From Paraphaeosphaeria minitans (Eukaryota; Ascomycota; Dothideomycetes; Pleosporales; Didymosphaeriaceae), in the NCBI GenBank assembly GCA_015832175.1, contig WJXW01000008.1:930001-994000 (forward strand): a stretch of 64,000 nucleotides of DNA, read 5' to 3'. Positions 1-9,701 of the stretch are shown here, piece after piece. Made by a program: the position numbers and the translations under genes. Below the pieces are notes generated by a model that worked only from the letters and a program-made list of their open reading frames with translations, was not told the origin of the DNA and made no database searches. Numbering within the stretch: the first letter of the stretch is position 1; each line of letters begins with the position of its first letter.

Positions 1-196
1 GTTTTGGAATCCGAGAAAATCATGATCAACAGTTTATATGTAGTGAGAAGCCGTGAATCAACTTGATGGATGATAGGTTGATGGAAGAACGTGATTTGAT
101 TCGCAGGAAGGAGCTATCTGATTCCAACTCAAGTCATACAATAGCAATCCGAAACGTCGCTCAAAAATGACATACCCAAGACTTTACCTTGACCTT

Positions 197-937
197 CTAT
201 ATAATTGCCATAAACAGAAGCCCCGCAATAAGAGGGAGGGCGTACGTCAGCCTACGAGCGTTATTGGAAAGATCCGGTGCTATTATAGTCGGGTAAGGTT
301 GGAACGTCAAAGAAGCAGTACCATCACTGGAGACCGTCTTATTAGGTGATGCCGACAAGGGTACATTGGTGCAAAGGCTGGCCATTGGCCTCGAGGTGAC
401 GGGAGGTGCTGAGCTTGATGGCGAGCCTGATGACCGCGTCTCGTTGGCACGCTCGTACCTGTCATCGCTTGGATTCACACTGAAGACCATACCTGATTGG
501 CAGTGCGATATGGGCTCATTCTGTGCACAGTAAAACCATTGCGGCCTGTCCGACTCAACCAGATAATCTACTAGAAACGTACCGCTCACGTTCTGAGGGT
601 TGAATTGTTGAAACCCCGTATCGACCCCAGAGCTATTGTGGCATAGACTCGCGGAGGAACTCTGGGTGAGGGTATGGTTGAGCCCTAGAAAGTCAAATCG
701 AAGCGTCGTACCAGGCGTAACGCTGACGGAGTTTGGGTTGAACGCCAACTGCCCTGCAGCGCCCACAACTATCTCAACGATCTGAGAAGAGCTGTTTGTA
801 TTGACGAGCTTACTGCTGGGTGTACAAGTTGAGTTCCAGCTGATTGAGTGGTTGGCCCACTGCCTGTCGTATGCGGGTCGAGGGGGGGAGAGAGAAAACA
901 TGACTGTCCTAACAAACGAACCAGGACCGTGGTCCAT
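197..937 (-). CDS. Cupredoxin-like extracellular protein with hydrophobic C-terminal tail
   Basis: The 246-residue frame contains one plastocyanin-like fold. A beta-strand start (IVEIVVGAAGQLAFNP, about residues 53-68) is followed by the usual spacing of type-1 copper ligands: His88 in GLNHTL, Cys137 in WFYC, His145 and Met150 in SHCQSGM. All four ligands are present, so copper binding is plausible. A Ser/Pro/Thr-rich linker follows, and the last about 20 residues are hydrophobic after a short basic patch, as in GPI-anchored or membrane-tethered fungal cell-wall proteins. No signal peptide is visible at the chosen start; it may lie in an unresolved upstream exon (region 940-1077), and Met13 is another possible start. 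Known fungal relatives are secreted serine-rich cupredoxins. The role is unknown. Confidence 0.72.
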   Translation of the reverse strand: MDHGPGSFVRTVMFSLSPPRPAYDRQWANHSISWNSTCTPSSKLVNTNSSSQIVEIVVGAAGQLAFNPNSVSVTPGTTLRFDFLGLNHTLTQSSSASLCHNSSGVDTGFQQFNPQNVSGTFLVDYLVESDRPQWFYCAQNEPISHCQSGMVFSVNPSDDRYERANETRSSGSPSSSAPPVTSRPMASLCTNVPLSASPNKTVSSDGTASLTFQPYPTIIAPDLSNNARRLTYALPLIAGLLFMAII

Positions 938-1169
938 CTATATAGATAGCTCGAGATGAACAAGAAAACGGTAATCCTTCTCTCGAAACCGACTTTCGGG
1001 TTTCCAGTTACCACTTTAGTGATTCGATACAAGCACAGGCGGCACAGCCACGCCCTCGTCGCTAGCGAGTCGCTCATTTAAACCAAAACGCCCCTCGAAG
1101 TGGTCGTGAACTAAGCAGCATCCTCATTGAGACTTATCGCTCAGACTTCATTCACCAACAACAACAAAG

Positions 1170-3608
1170 ATGTCCGGCAATACTGATATGGGAGGCGTAC
1201 ATGCAGATCCAGAAGTGGCAGAATTCTGCGACCTAGTGTCTTGGGATCCTCAAGAGCCTTGGGAAGGAAACGCTGCTTTCAAATTGTATGCGCAAGCGTG
1301 TGCGAAAGCATTCTTGCCAGAGGGGCAGAGCTTCGAGGCATGGAGCGAAACAGCAACAATCGAGGACTTCTTCGAGCAGGTGTACGCAATGCAAATCCTG
1401 CCGCCAGAACTGAAAAAAACGACCGAGATGACTGACAGCAAGAGGAAAGATCTATGGCAAGAATCGGCACGCAAGCAGTTTGAGAGTGAATGCGAAAAGA
1501 ACGTTTTGCCCTTGGTCTATGAAGCAGTTGAAGAAGACGCACACAAGTGGAACCTACCGATACCATCAACAAGTGATCGCACTTCGCAGGAATATCAGGA
1601 TTTCATGAAGAAAGCGGCGAAGAGGAAGGCTTATGAGCTTTATGGGTACTTGTCCGAAGTTGAAGCCGCCGAGTTCGAGTTTCGTTCTGGAGACAAGTCA
1701 AGTAGGATCGAGCAGGTCGGCGAAAGTCTGTTGGACCTCATGACCACAGAAGAATCATTCAGCATAGTGTGGTATGAACGACCACTGCGCATGAATGACG
1801 CACAGTGGGTGGAGGAGAAAAAGAGGAAGATTAAAAAATCACAAGAGGAAGACGAAGAGCAAGAAGGCAGGAAGACAGAAGAGGAAAAAGAACAAGAAAG
1901 ATTGCAACAGGAGGAGGACGAGAGGGAGACAGCTCGAGCTCATGCTCTCGAAAACAAAAGTGATGAGGTGATAGAGCCTCGGACAATTACCGATCCGGCA
2001 GTTCGCAAACTGTATTCCACCGCTGTAATGATTCTGAGTTACTGGTGGGATCATGGCGTTCAGAAGGATGACTTGAGCAAGCTGGCTACCTTGAACGAAC
2101 GCGTAAAATTTGCAGTTTCTGACACCGACTACATCCCAATTGCACCCTCGTCATTGGAGTTCTGGGTTGAGCGCGTACGGGTACATCTCAGAGAATTCAA
2201 GCAAGCAAGCGGTCAACAAAAGTATCAGAAGACACTGGAATTAGCAAAAGATGTCGTCAAGCTTTCAAACATCCTCCGTGCATACGGGTTTGATTGGAAA
2301 ATCATTGCCAACCGTAATATTCAGTGGGAAGTCCTGAAAATCTTATACACAACAGAAGTTGAGGAAGTTCGAAAACGCCGAGATGCCCTGGTAAAGTCGA
2401 TCTTTGAGCCCTACGAAGAACAGAAAGAATTCTTAGAAAAGTTCAAGTTCATGCTCACCATAGTGAAAGGCGCTATGGATCATAAGAGTCCCTCAGCTCT
2501 ACGTGTCGCAATAGAGACTCTCAGTCAAGCCAATCAGCATGAGGCCCCAGAGATCAATACTGGATTGGGACTCAAGAGAGAAGACCACTGCTTTCCGATT
2601 GGCCACTTGGAAACAATCATAGATCATGGTTGTGATGGCCCAATGGTAGAAGCCGAGCTTCGTAAGCTGGCTGTCAAATTAGACATGCTCGGAATCCCGG
2701 TGGACGGCTTAGTGGCAGAATTTGCTCTTAGCCCTCCTGAAAGGCAACTGATAGAAAAAGAGTTGTTGGGTCTCGTCGCTAATAAGGAAAAGACGCCGGA
2801 GGTCCAAGCATCATACCCGCAGTTGACTTTTGGAGGCGCTACACTTTTGTACGAATGGTGCACAGACAAAAAAACGGTCGCCTGGGGAAAACACAACGGC
2901 TTGTTCTTCATCAATCAGTACGGACCTGACACAGCTCCGATATTCCGCAAGGAGAATCGCCCTATGCCAGGTTATCAGGACAGTCGTTACGAAAACGGGC
3001 TACCTCCTCACGAAGAAACTTCCAATGGCGACAACCGTATAGGCAATATCAAGGAAAAAGGATCAAGCACAAGAAAATTGTATCGGTCGAGAGACCATAT
3101 CTATACGATATATGGAGTTGCTTTCGCTGAAGATCCGAAAAGGTATCCTGACAACAAGTACGCGTATCTCACAGAACATACGAAGGGTGACAGACGTGAC
3201 TCTGTATACGTTCTGGTTGGCTGGGATCGGTACCTTAACGGAACTGATATCGAGAAGAGATGGGAGCCAGCAAGTGAGATCCGACAACGCATGCCCAACG
3301 ATGATGCAGATGAGTGGATCATGGAGCAAGCGGTCTTGAATCAACATCGTTTCGAAACATTTTACAAAGTTGCAGAGAATCCGCAATTATTGTCCATGCA
3401 AGGAGCGGGGTCTCCAACGAGGACGCGAGGGGGACGAACAGAATCTGCGGCAAGTGATGGAGATGGATCGCGCTCCGTTGTACCAGCGGGCAGATCTACG
3501 CGATCAGGCAGGCCCGCGCAAGCAGAGGGGGCCATAAGCGGTGCCGAGCTTGAAATACTTAGAAACATCATGCAGCGACTCGAGGTATCCCGGGATAGTG
3601 ATAGATAA
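1170..3608 (+). CDS. Large charged hypothetical protein with C-terminal chromo-like segment
   Basis: A single uninterrupted 812-residue frame begins at an ATG in a good context (caaagATGTCC). I do not recognise the family. Visible parts are an acidic N-terminal half, a strongly charged Lys/Glu helix at about residues 213-267 that should form a coiled coil, a helical middle, then a region with VYVLVGWDRY followed by WEPASEI at about residues 679-703. That last segment resembles the second strand and the W-x-P-A-x-x-I end of a chromodomain, though the aromatic cage cannot be confirmed. The tail is Arg/Gly/Ser-rich and basic. It has no signal peptide or membrane span, so a nuclear or cytosolic location is inferred. 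The cupredoxin gene is transcribed divergently from it. The frame is intact and has no intron. Confidence 0.7.
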   Translation: MSGNTDMGGVHADPEVAEFCDLVSWDPQEPWEGNAAFKLYAQACAKAFLPEGQSFEAWSETATIEDFFEQVYAMQILPPELKKTTEMTDSKRKDLWQESARKQFESECEKNVLPLVYEAVEEDAHKWNLPIPSTSDRTSQEYQDFMKKAAKRKAYELYGYLSEVEAAEFEFRSGDKSSRIEQVGESLLDLMTTEESFSIVWYERPLRMNDAQWVEEKKRKIKKSQEEDEEQEGRKTEEEKEQERLQQEEDERETARAHALENKSDEVIEPRTITDPAVRKLYSTAVMILSYWWDHGVQKDDLSKLATLNERVKFAVSDTDYIPIAPSSLEFWVERVRVHLREFKQASGQQKYQKTLELAKDVVKLSNILRAYGFDWKIIANRNIQWEVLKILYTTEVEEVRKRRDALVKSIFEPYEEQKEFLEKFKFMLTIVKGAMDHKSPSALRVAIETLSQANQHEAPEINTGLGLKREDHCFPIGHLETIIDHGCDGPMVEAELRKLAVKLDMLGIPVDGLVAEFALSPPERQLIEKELLGLVANKEKTPEVQASYPQLTFGGATLLYEWCTDKKTVAWGKHNGLFFINQYGPDTAPIFRKENRPMPGYQDSRYENGLPPHEETSNGDNRIGNIKEKGSSTRKLYRSRDHIYTIYGVAFAEDPKRYPDNKYAYLTEHTKGDRRDSVYVLVGWDRYLNGTDIEKRWEPASEIRQRMPNDDADEWIMEQAVLNQHRFETFYKVAENPQLLSMQGAGSPTRTRGGRTESAASDGDGSRSVVPAGRSTRSGRPAQAEGAISGAELEILRNIMQRLEVSRDSDR

Positions 3609-4500
3609 TTAGCTATCTTAGCTTCAACAAGTTTTCTTACTTTAACCGAGATGATTGACAAGAGTGACATGACTTGCTTGTGATTAAGGAGGGACCTCAG
3701 ACGAAATGAAAGCTGGGAAATATGTGCCGGCTTCGATGCGGCACCCAGCAGTCCGATCGCCGTTCCCAGCAAGCACACAAGAGACCGCTATCTCGAACAA
3801 GGTGGAAATTTGAAACAAGGACATAAAGAGGAGCCAGAGACATTATTATCCCTCCATGTGTGGCGGAAAAACCTGCGTACCGGCATGCCGGTCCTTACAG
3901 ATTACAAAAAAGTCGATCCCAGCTAAGAAGCGCAGAAAATCTCGGGATAGACCTTAGCCCTAGAACTGTCTCTACGCTTCATCTCATCGCCAGCGAATTC
4001 CTGCTTAGCTAGCAATACGACAATCCGCTGCTAGTATGGAATACCCAAGAGCCTACCAAGTTGTAGAAAAATTTACAAACAGTAATTAATTAATTATATC
4101 CCGAGTTACCCTACAGCATTCTAGGCCGTGGCGCTATCCACCCTGCGCGTTAACTGGTCATTTGTGGATCAAAGTAGTCCATGGGATAAAGAGAGAGCTA
4201 AAGAAAATGATCCAACGTTAATTACGAGCGCTGAAATATTATTAAGACGTGAAAACTAGTATTAACTTAACTTGGTCAATTAAAGATATGTAACGTTAAT
4301 TATCTCGCTTAATCTTGGCCGAAGCGTGTTTTTCTACCAACAGTGAGGGACGTTAACAAAGACCGCATTACAACTTCGAGAAATAGGCACTGTGAGTGGC
4401 AAAGGCAGGGGTTTGAGAAGAATGGGTTTAAAGAGCCCGAATAGGGATCTCAATCAAATTAGATCGAATATATAGATCAACAATAACCAATTCGAGGTGA
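3609..4500. other. Gene-free spacer, AT-rich in part
   Basis: No supportable coding frame or RNA gene is seen. Stretches around 4080-4330 are AT-rich with recurring GTTAATTA-type words. It lies downstream of both flanking genes, so it probably contains their 3' ends. Confidence 0.5.
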
Positions 4501-5181
4501 CTAGTCGAGGATAGAGTTGGCCTTACGGGTATAGTCTTGACTAACGTTACCTAGGTCGCCTGGGCATTCCTGCATCTGGGCAGGTGATGCATCATGTGAC
4601 GGGGGGTGGAAATTAACGTGGTTTCCCTGTCCAGCGTGCCCACCAGCGAAGCGTTTGTGTTCGGCCGAGCATTGAGAAAATGCAACCGCGAGAGCGTTGT
4701 AAGCTGCTGCCCAATTACGCGCGTCCAATTCCAGCCTTTGCTTGGCGACCTCGAGATGCTGACAGTAGTACGTAACTTCTAGTCGTCTTTGCTCAGTCGC
4801 GTGCAGCATCTCCTTCGAGATCCTATGAGCCTCGATTTCGGTTTTGAGAAGATGCGCAATGGCTGATGACTGATCGTTGTGAGCCGGCAGCAGCCACGAA
4901 GTGGTTATTCGCCCAGCAATCTGGGAGGGCCAGAGCTTGGCCGTCGAATTGGTCGCGGACTCTGAATTGGTCGGTCTCAGGTCGGTGGACGAGGCCGCCA
5001 AGTTAGGATTAGAGCCTTCCGAGGCAGTGGCAGAGGTTGTCGGCTCAACATTAGCTGTGTCGCTGACGTCGGTGCATAATGGGGCCGGCGTCCGCGGTAC
5101 AGCAATAACTTCGGCGGGCCTCTTGGCTCGCAACAGCGGCAGCGGAGCGTAGCGAATGGTTGTGGGTTGCATCGCGAACAT
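4501..5181 (-). CDS. Hypothetical protein with central coiled coil
   Basis: A 226-residue frame starts at ATG with a second Met at residue 4. The N-terminal half is low-complexity Ser/Thr/Ala-rich. Residues about 105-165 are helical and heptad-like (SSAIAHLLKTEIEAHRISKEM, then EQRRLEVTYYCQHLEVAKQRLEL), suggesting a coiled coil. The C-terminus is Gly/His/Pro-rich. No catalytic motif, signal peptide or membrane span is seen. The gene is divergent from the pseudokinase gene at 5482; the roughly 300 bp between them contains a 7-bp tandem array, so the two may share a promoter region. I do not recognise the family. Confidence 0.5.
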   Translation of the reverse strand: MFAMQPTTIRYAPLPLLRAKRPAEVIAVPRTPAPLCTDVSDTANVEPTTSATASEGSNPNLAASSTDLRPTNSESATNSTAKLWPSQIAGRITTSWLLPAHNDQSSAIAHLLKTEIEAHRISKEMLHATEQRRLEVTYYCQHLEVAKQRLELDARNWAAAYNALAVAFSQCSAEHKRFAGGHAGQGNHVNFHPPSHDASPAQMQECPGDLGNVSQDYTRKANSILD

Positions 5182-5267
5182 AGGAATTCAAAATGCTCAG
5201 AAGGACATTTGTTCACGAGCAGCATAGTAGTCAAGTATTAATGCTGTCAGCAGGCTATTAAGGTGCT

Positions 5268-5321
5268 GTTTCTGGTTTCTGGTTTCTGGTTTCTGGTTTC
5301 TGGTTTCTGGTTTCTGGTTTC
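5268..5321. repeat. 7-bp tandem repeat (GTTTCTG)7
   Basis: Seven perfect copies of GTTTCTG run from 5268 to 5316, with a partial eighth (GTTTC) to 5321. The array lies between two divergently oriented genes (starts at 5181 and 5482), so its copy number could affect expression of either; that is an inference. Confidence 0.9.
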
Positions 5322-5481
5322 CCACTTTTCACATTCAAGTCCCTGAGAACCACAAACAGCTTCACGCATGCGCGTTCAGCGACACGAAGGGTCATTGCCA
5401 GGACCTTCTATTTCCTTTCAATCATGACGGCTCAGGTTCCCGTCGCTCGGCCATCGCCGCTGCAAGTCTCCCGTCGCCATC

Positions 5482-6620
5482 ATGACTATTGACTCCAGCG
5501 GGCAGCCTCCCCTTCCCCATGCTCTGCCACGTCCTCAGCAGGTTTTCAACCCGAAGCAAAACGTCGTCCCCACCAAATTAGCGCTCGAAGCAAAAGCCCG
5601 ACGGTATGCCGAGTCCGTACAACCTATGCGCCCGGCTCCTAAACCTCCCGTCCGATCACTCCACGCTGTCGCAGCGGTGTCTCGATCGCTTGTGGCACGA
5701 GCCTCCACGCCCCTCGGTTCGATCAAAACCCTTCCACGGTCGGATATGTCACCAAGCACGGTCGAGCCTGTGGACAATTTGGGAACGTTCACACAAGACG
5801 GGGAAGATTGGGATGTGCGCGCACCGCGAGGAAGGAATGGCTTGCTCATGGTAAAAACACGTGTACTTGCTGCGGGCCTCGCCGAGAAACAAATATTCGA
5901 TCTCGTTGACCACGAGAACGTTGTCAAGCTGCTCAGCGCGGTGTCGAATGCCGAGTCGATAGAGCTGTTTTTCGAGTACTCTCGTTTCACTCTTGCACAG
6001 ATATTTTATGTACATCTTAAAATGGGAGAGCGGCACATTCAATGCATCGCCCACGCTGTGAGTCTCGTTCCCTTCTCGGCGTTTGGAGCCTCACGCTGCT
6101 AGATTTTCAGCGCGCTTAGTCACCTTGCGCACCATGGCATGATCCATCATCGTGTGCAAGCGAAAGCTATCCGGTTTACAACGCCAGATTTACGGATCGT
6201 TTTATGTGAGCCTTTTCCTCTAACAGCTTTCTCAACTAACAGAAACAGGTGATTTCGAGGCTGTGACTCAGAGCGCAGAAACTCACCTCGACAATACTGA
6301 CCTAAGGGCCCTTGGCTTCGTGTTGCTCGAGTGCATGGAGGGCCATGCGCTCCCAATCGAAAGGCATAGCATGGACTTCATCGTGGATCAACGCGCCGGT
6401 AACAGAGTCTTCGGGTTGACCAATGCGGAGCAATGGAGTGGCTGCAAAGATATGGTAGATTTTCTGGACGAGTTGTTCAACGACAAGAAAATAGCGTCCG
6501 CCAAATATGCAAAACCTGTGAGTATTCAGACGATGGACTGTACTTGGTGCTAACTTTCCTGGAGCATACTTTCGTATCCTCCAACAGACACGACTACGAG
6601 TGTATGAGGCCGTACATTGA
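5482..6620 (+). CDS. Protein kinase-like protein lacking catalytic residues (pseudokinase)
   Basis: Four exons restore one frame of 326 residues: 5482-6057, 6103-6205, 6249-6517 and 6588-6620, with introns of 45, 43 and 70 bp, all GT..AG. After a Pro/Ala-rich N-terminus of about 100 residues comes a reduced kinase lobe. LLMVKTRV keeps the VAIK-type lysine (Lys125), and EKQIFDLVDHENVVKL resembles helix C. The catalytic loop reads MIHHRVQAKAIRF, with no HRD aspartate and no Asn; the magnesium loop reads CDFEAV in place of DFG. TDLRALGFVLLECMEG matches the conserved D-x-W/R-x-x-G segment. The protein therefore looks like a kinase fold without normal catalysis. Such kinase-like orphans are common in fungi and their roles are unknown. 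The last exon adds only 10 residues and is the least certain. Confidence 0.68.
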
Positions 6621-7029
6621 ACTTGTTACGTTGGAGTGTTTTACTCCGTGGACTTCGGCGGATTGAACCTAACGTTCCCCACCATAGCTAGAAAACCACT
6701 GTTAGTCCAGAATCAAGCGAGGGTACCATCTTCAGTCAGATCAATCTCTACGCACACGATCGAATAGTAGTCCTTACGTTCGTTATAACTAACTAAGTCT
6801 TAATTGATTAGTCACCCACCAAATACAAAAATGTTACGTTGAGCCAATAATACCTTCGCTTGAAACATGTATCGTCATAGTGAAGTCTTAGTACAGGCGG
6901 ACTCGCACAGTTTCTCCTGCGTCATGTCATAGCTACCTGGCGGGAACGGGCAATAATGTTAATGATCGTATGATTAATTTTACCAATGCGATGATAGAAA
7001 TAGTCTAGCCGACTCGAGTAAACGAGACA
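6621..7029. other. Gene-free spacer
   Basis: No supportable gene. AT-rich sequence with multiple stops in all frames between the pseudokinase and the convergent coiled-coil gene. Confidence 0.5.
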
Positions 7030-7570
7030 TTACACAGGACTCTGCTCCATCCAGTCTTGCAGAGCGTTGAGTTGAGGTGCATCATTCATGACAGTGTCTC
7101 CGAACAACATGACCATCAGCGAATTGCACCACTCCGACGTGACCTCCTTCCAATCCTCCCAGCCGCTCATCCGCGCATGTAGATGATCAATATCTTCCTT
7201 CAAGCCTTGATTGTGTCTGATCGAATTAGCAAGCTCCGTCGCTTGGGCCCTAGGTATCATACATTTCTTGCTCCTTTAGTCTGTTCTGTAATTCCTCCAC
7301 GTGATTGGCAGTGATGACCAGGAAGTCATTGGTTCCTCTCAGTGCTTTCTCGAAAGCCTGGCGCATCTCGTTCATTTTTTCCTCGTGTTCATCTGCCATC
7401 TTCTTGACCACGGCCTCAACTTGCTCGACCTTTTTGCGAGAATCGAATTCTGCATCCATTTTCGGTATGGCGTCTCTCAGCGCTTCAAACTCTGACATGG
7501 TGGGTGTCCACGGAAGCGACACCAATACTGCATCATCAATGGGATCGGACATCTTATCGATCAAGTTCAA
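7030..7570 (-). pseudogene. Coiled-coil protein split by a +1 frame change
   Basis: Two abutting frames on the minus strand make one plausible protein. The upstream frame (7570 to 7250, 106 residues) ends in a heptad-rich helix (ANHVEELQNRLKEQE), and the downstream frame (7260 to 7030, 76 residues) continues the helix (RAQATELANSIRHNQGLKEDIDHLHARM). They overlap by 11 bases and differ by one base of phase. No GT..AG intron of believable length fits the junction near 7250-7265; the only GT..AG there would be about 13 bp. A single-base indel, by mutation or assembly error, is the simplest explanation. The helix could dimerise. No family is recognised. Confidence 0.4.
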
Positions 7571-7772
7571 GTCTTACAAGAGGGCTTTCTCACTTGGTCC
7601 ACAATAAGTATGATATCGGGACACCTCCAAGGTACATACATTAAAATCCAATTCCTAAAAATGGGTTGTGGAGAAGTCGAAAAATGAATTGTGCAAAAGT
7701 CGAAAAACGGCTTGTGGGAAAAATCTGGATTTTCGTATCTCGAGATCCAATACCATGGGAACGCAATCTCCC

Positions 7773-7780
7773 TATAAATA
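7773..7780 (+). promoter_or_regulatory. TATA box upstream of small secreted protein
   Basis: TATAAATA lies 94 bp upstream of the ATG at 7874, a usual distance for a fungal TATA element plus leader. Confidence 0.5.
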
Positions 7781-7873
7781 TGAGCATGCAACTCACTTCA
7801 GCCATCTCATCATCGCTCATCTCTCTTTCTCAACGCCCCACCCGCAAAAGCCTACATACTCTACTTGCCAGCC

Positions 7874-8255
7874 ATGTATATTCTAGCTCTATTAGCAGCA
7901 GCTCTCCCAGTACTAGCTGCTCCTGCAGTGCGACGCTCTGACAACAATTGTGTCCGCATCCAACCAGGGCTAAATCTATGCCGTGGGCGTCGAGATCTCC
8001 CATGTCAGGTACGCAACAAGCGGCGCAAAGAATCTGCACGGTATTAACCCATTCGATTAGCCACTTGAAAGCCTTAACATCACGAAAGTGTACCCCATTT
8101 GTATCGATAAACCAACAATCGGAAATCTCGACCTCGATGGAACCGTAGGATGTGTGAAAACCAACGGCAACTCTTGCGAGCTTGACGGAAACCTCAGGAC
8201 CCTAGAAGACGTCTGTGTCAACCAAGAATGTATGGAAGCTATGCAGAATGTGTAG
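7874..8255 (+). CDS. Small cysteine-rich secreted protein (candidate effector)
   Basis: Two exons (7874-8008 and 8061-8255) with a 52-bp GT..AG intron give 109 residues. The start is the ATG of MYILALLAAALPVLAAPAV, a classic signal peptide with Ala-x-Ala cleavage, followed by VRRSD, a possible KEX2-type site. The mature part carries eight cysteines, in the contexts NNC, NLC, LPC, PIC, VGC, NSC, DVC and QEC, which would allow four disulfides. It has no catalytic motif. Size, secretion signal and even cysteine count fit the broad class of fungal small secreted proteins, often called candidate effectors; function cannot be inferred from sequence. The phase-0 intron join is exact and the exon 2 frame has no other stop. 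Confidence 0.72.
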
Positions 8256-8715
8256 AAGCTCACGCTCTGAATCGAGCTCGCGAGAGCTCCGAAACCACTT
8301 GCCGGCTTAACGACGCTTGGTCCCGTTAAAAACATTTCGCTCCTTACCCCGTGGTTCTGTTCTTTTCAGCAATATCCGGAATTCCATTCGTTTAGATCCT
8401 CCCAAATCCGCTCGCTACATTTCTTTACTCTAGCCTCTTATCATCATCCTTCGTATAGATTGTTTTTCAGTATTTCCTTTTAGATTGACTGTCAATTTCC
8501 TTTATAATCCTATACGCTCTTTGAAAATCCTTATTTTCTTTCTTATTGTTCACATACCTACTCATTACAAAGGGGGCGAGCATGGAACATCACTCGTACC
8601 CTCGAGATTAATTGACGTAGCAAATGACAACGAATTAATTACATGAAGCAAACGATGAGGTCTGCCACACTCGAGTGGCGGAGCAGCTTTGAATTTGGTC
8701 AAGCGACCCTGACTG

Positions 8716-9105
8716 CTAATCGTTGGGCAGAATTGACACAACTCGCACCGACTGGTCGGATAGGAAGAGCAAAAGAGGTCGCCAACATAAACAAAGGGAT
8801 TCGAGGTCGAAGCCGTCGGTATGAACGAGAAGCTCCAGCCGCTGTAGATCATGACGAAGGGTGCCACGACCCTTAGAAGCCGGGAGCTCTAGGGCTGGCT
8901 GTAGGTTCTGAAATGCGATAATAAGTTCGGTCAATACGTTCTTCAGGCCTGAACATGTTAGAAGGCTCTCAATCTTTCAAGCAGGCCTACCTTTGTTGCT
9001 CATGTGCTGGATTGCATCGATATTCGCGGAAGCGTGAGCGTCACGGAATGGTTTCAACCCCTCTCCTATGGGCAATGCTTGGATTATGTCTAATCTGCTA
9101 GCCAT
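8716..9105 (-). CDS. Hypothetical 115-residue protein
   Basis: The ATG at 9105 opens MASRLDIIQALPIGEG. A 42-bp intron (8990-8949, GTAGGC..TTCAG) joins exon 1 (9105-8991) to exon 2 (8948-8716) in phase and gives 115 residues. The product is helical and leucine-rich with a segment NVLTELIIAFQNLQPALELP. No signal peptide, metal site or catalytic motif is seen. The splice join makes a gene more likely than chance, but no family is recognised. Confidence 0.38.
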
Positions 9106-9701
9106 GGCAAAGGCAGCGAACGGCGACGCGCTTCGCCAATTGTCCTGCTCAGAAGGATGGGGCAACAAGGAAACGCTCAAATCGTTACGCGCACATGGAA
9201 GACATATGCGCGCGAACGCAGCTCACTACAGAGTAAACAAATGTGGGAAGGAAAGGCGAACTGAATTTGCGAGGGCGAAAAGTGGAGCGACGGCATCAGC
9301 ACGATCTCGTCGCGACCAGGAGGCTGGCGCGGTTTTGATTGGTCGCCTTTGTAAAAGTTACAACCGCTGCGCTCACATCACCTATGAGCAGACGAAACCT
9401 TCAAACCTCAAATGCATATGTATTAATAGGTAGAAAGGGTCTGCACAACCGCCTAGGCTAGAGGCCATCGTGAACAGTATGGAAATCGAGCACTCAAGAA
9501 ATGTTGGCCATGCTCGGTAGGAGAGCTGGTTCGCATGGGATCTGGCTGTTCACGACTTCAGGCCCTGAAGATTAGCGAGCGCGAACATCACACTTCAGTA
9601 GCCACTCCGCGTCTATATATGGACCCCAAAAGCACGTCGTAGACACGCGCATCCTGGGTGTTTTTATGAATATCTTGAGCAACAACTTCCTCTGAGCGCG
9701 G

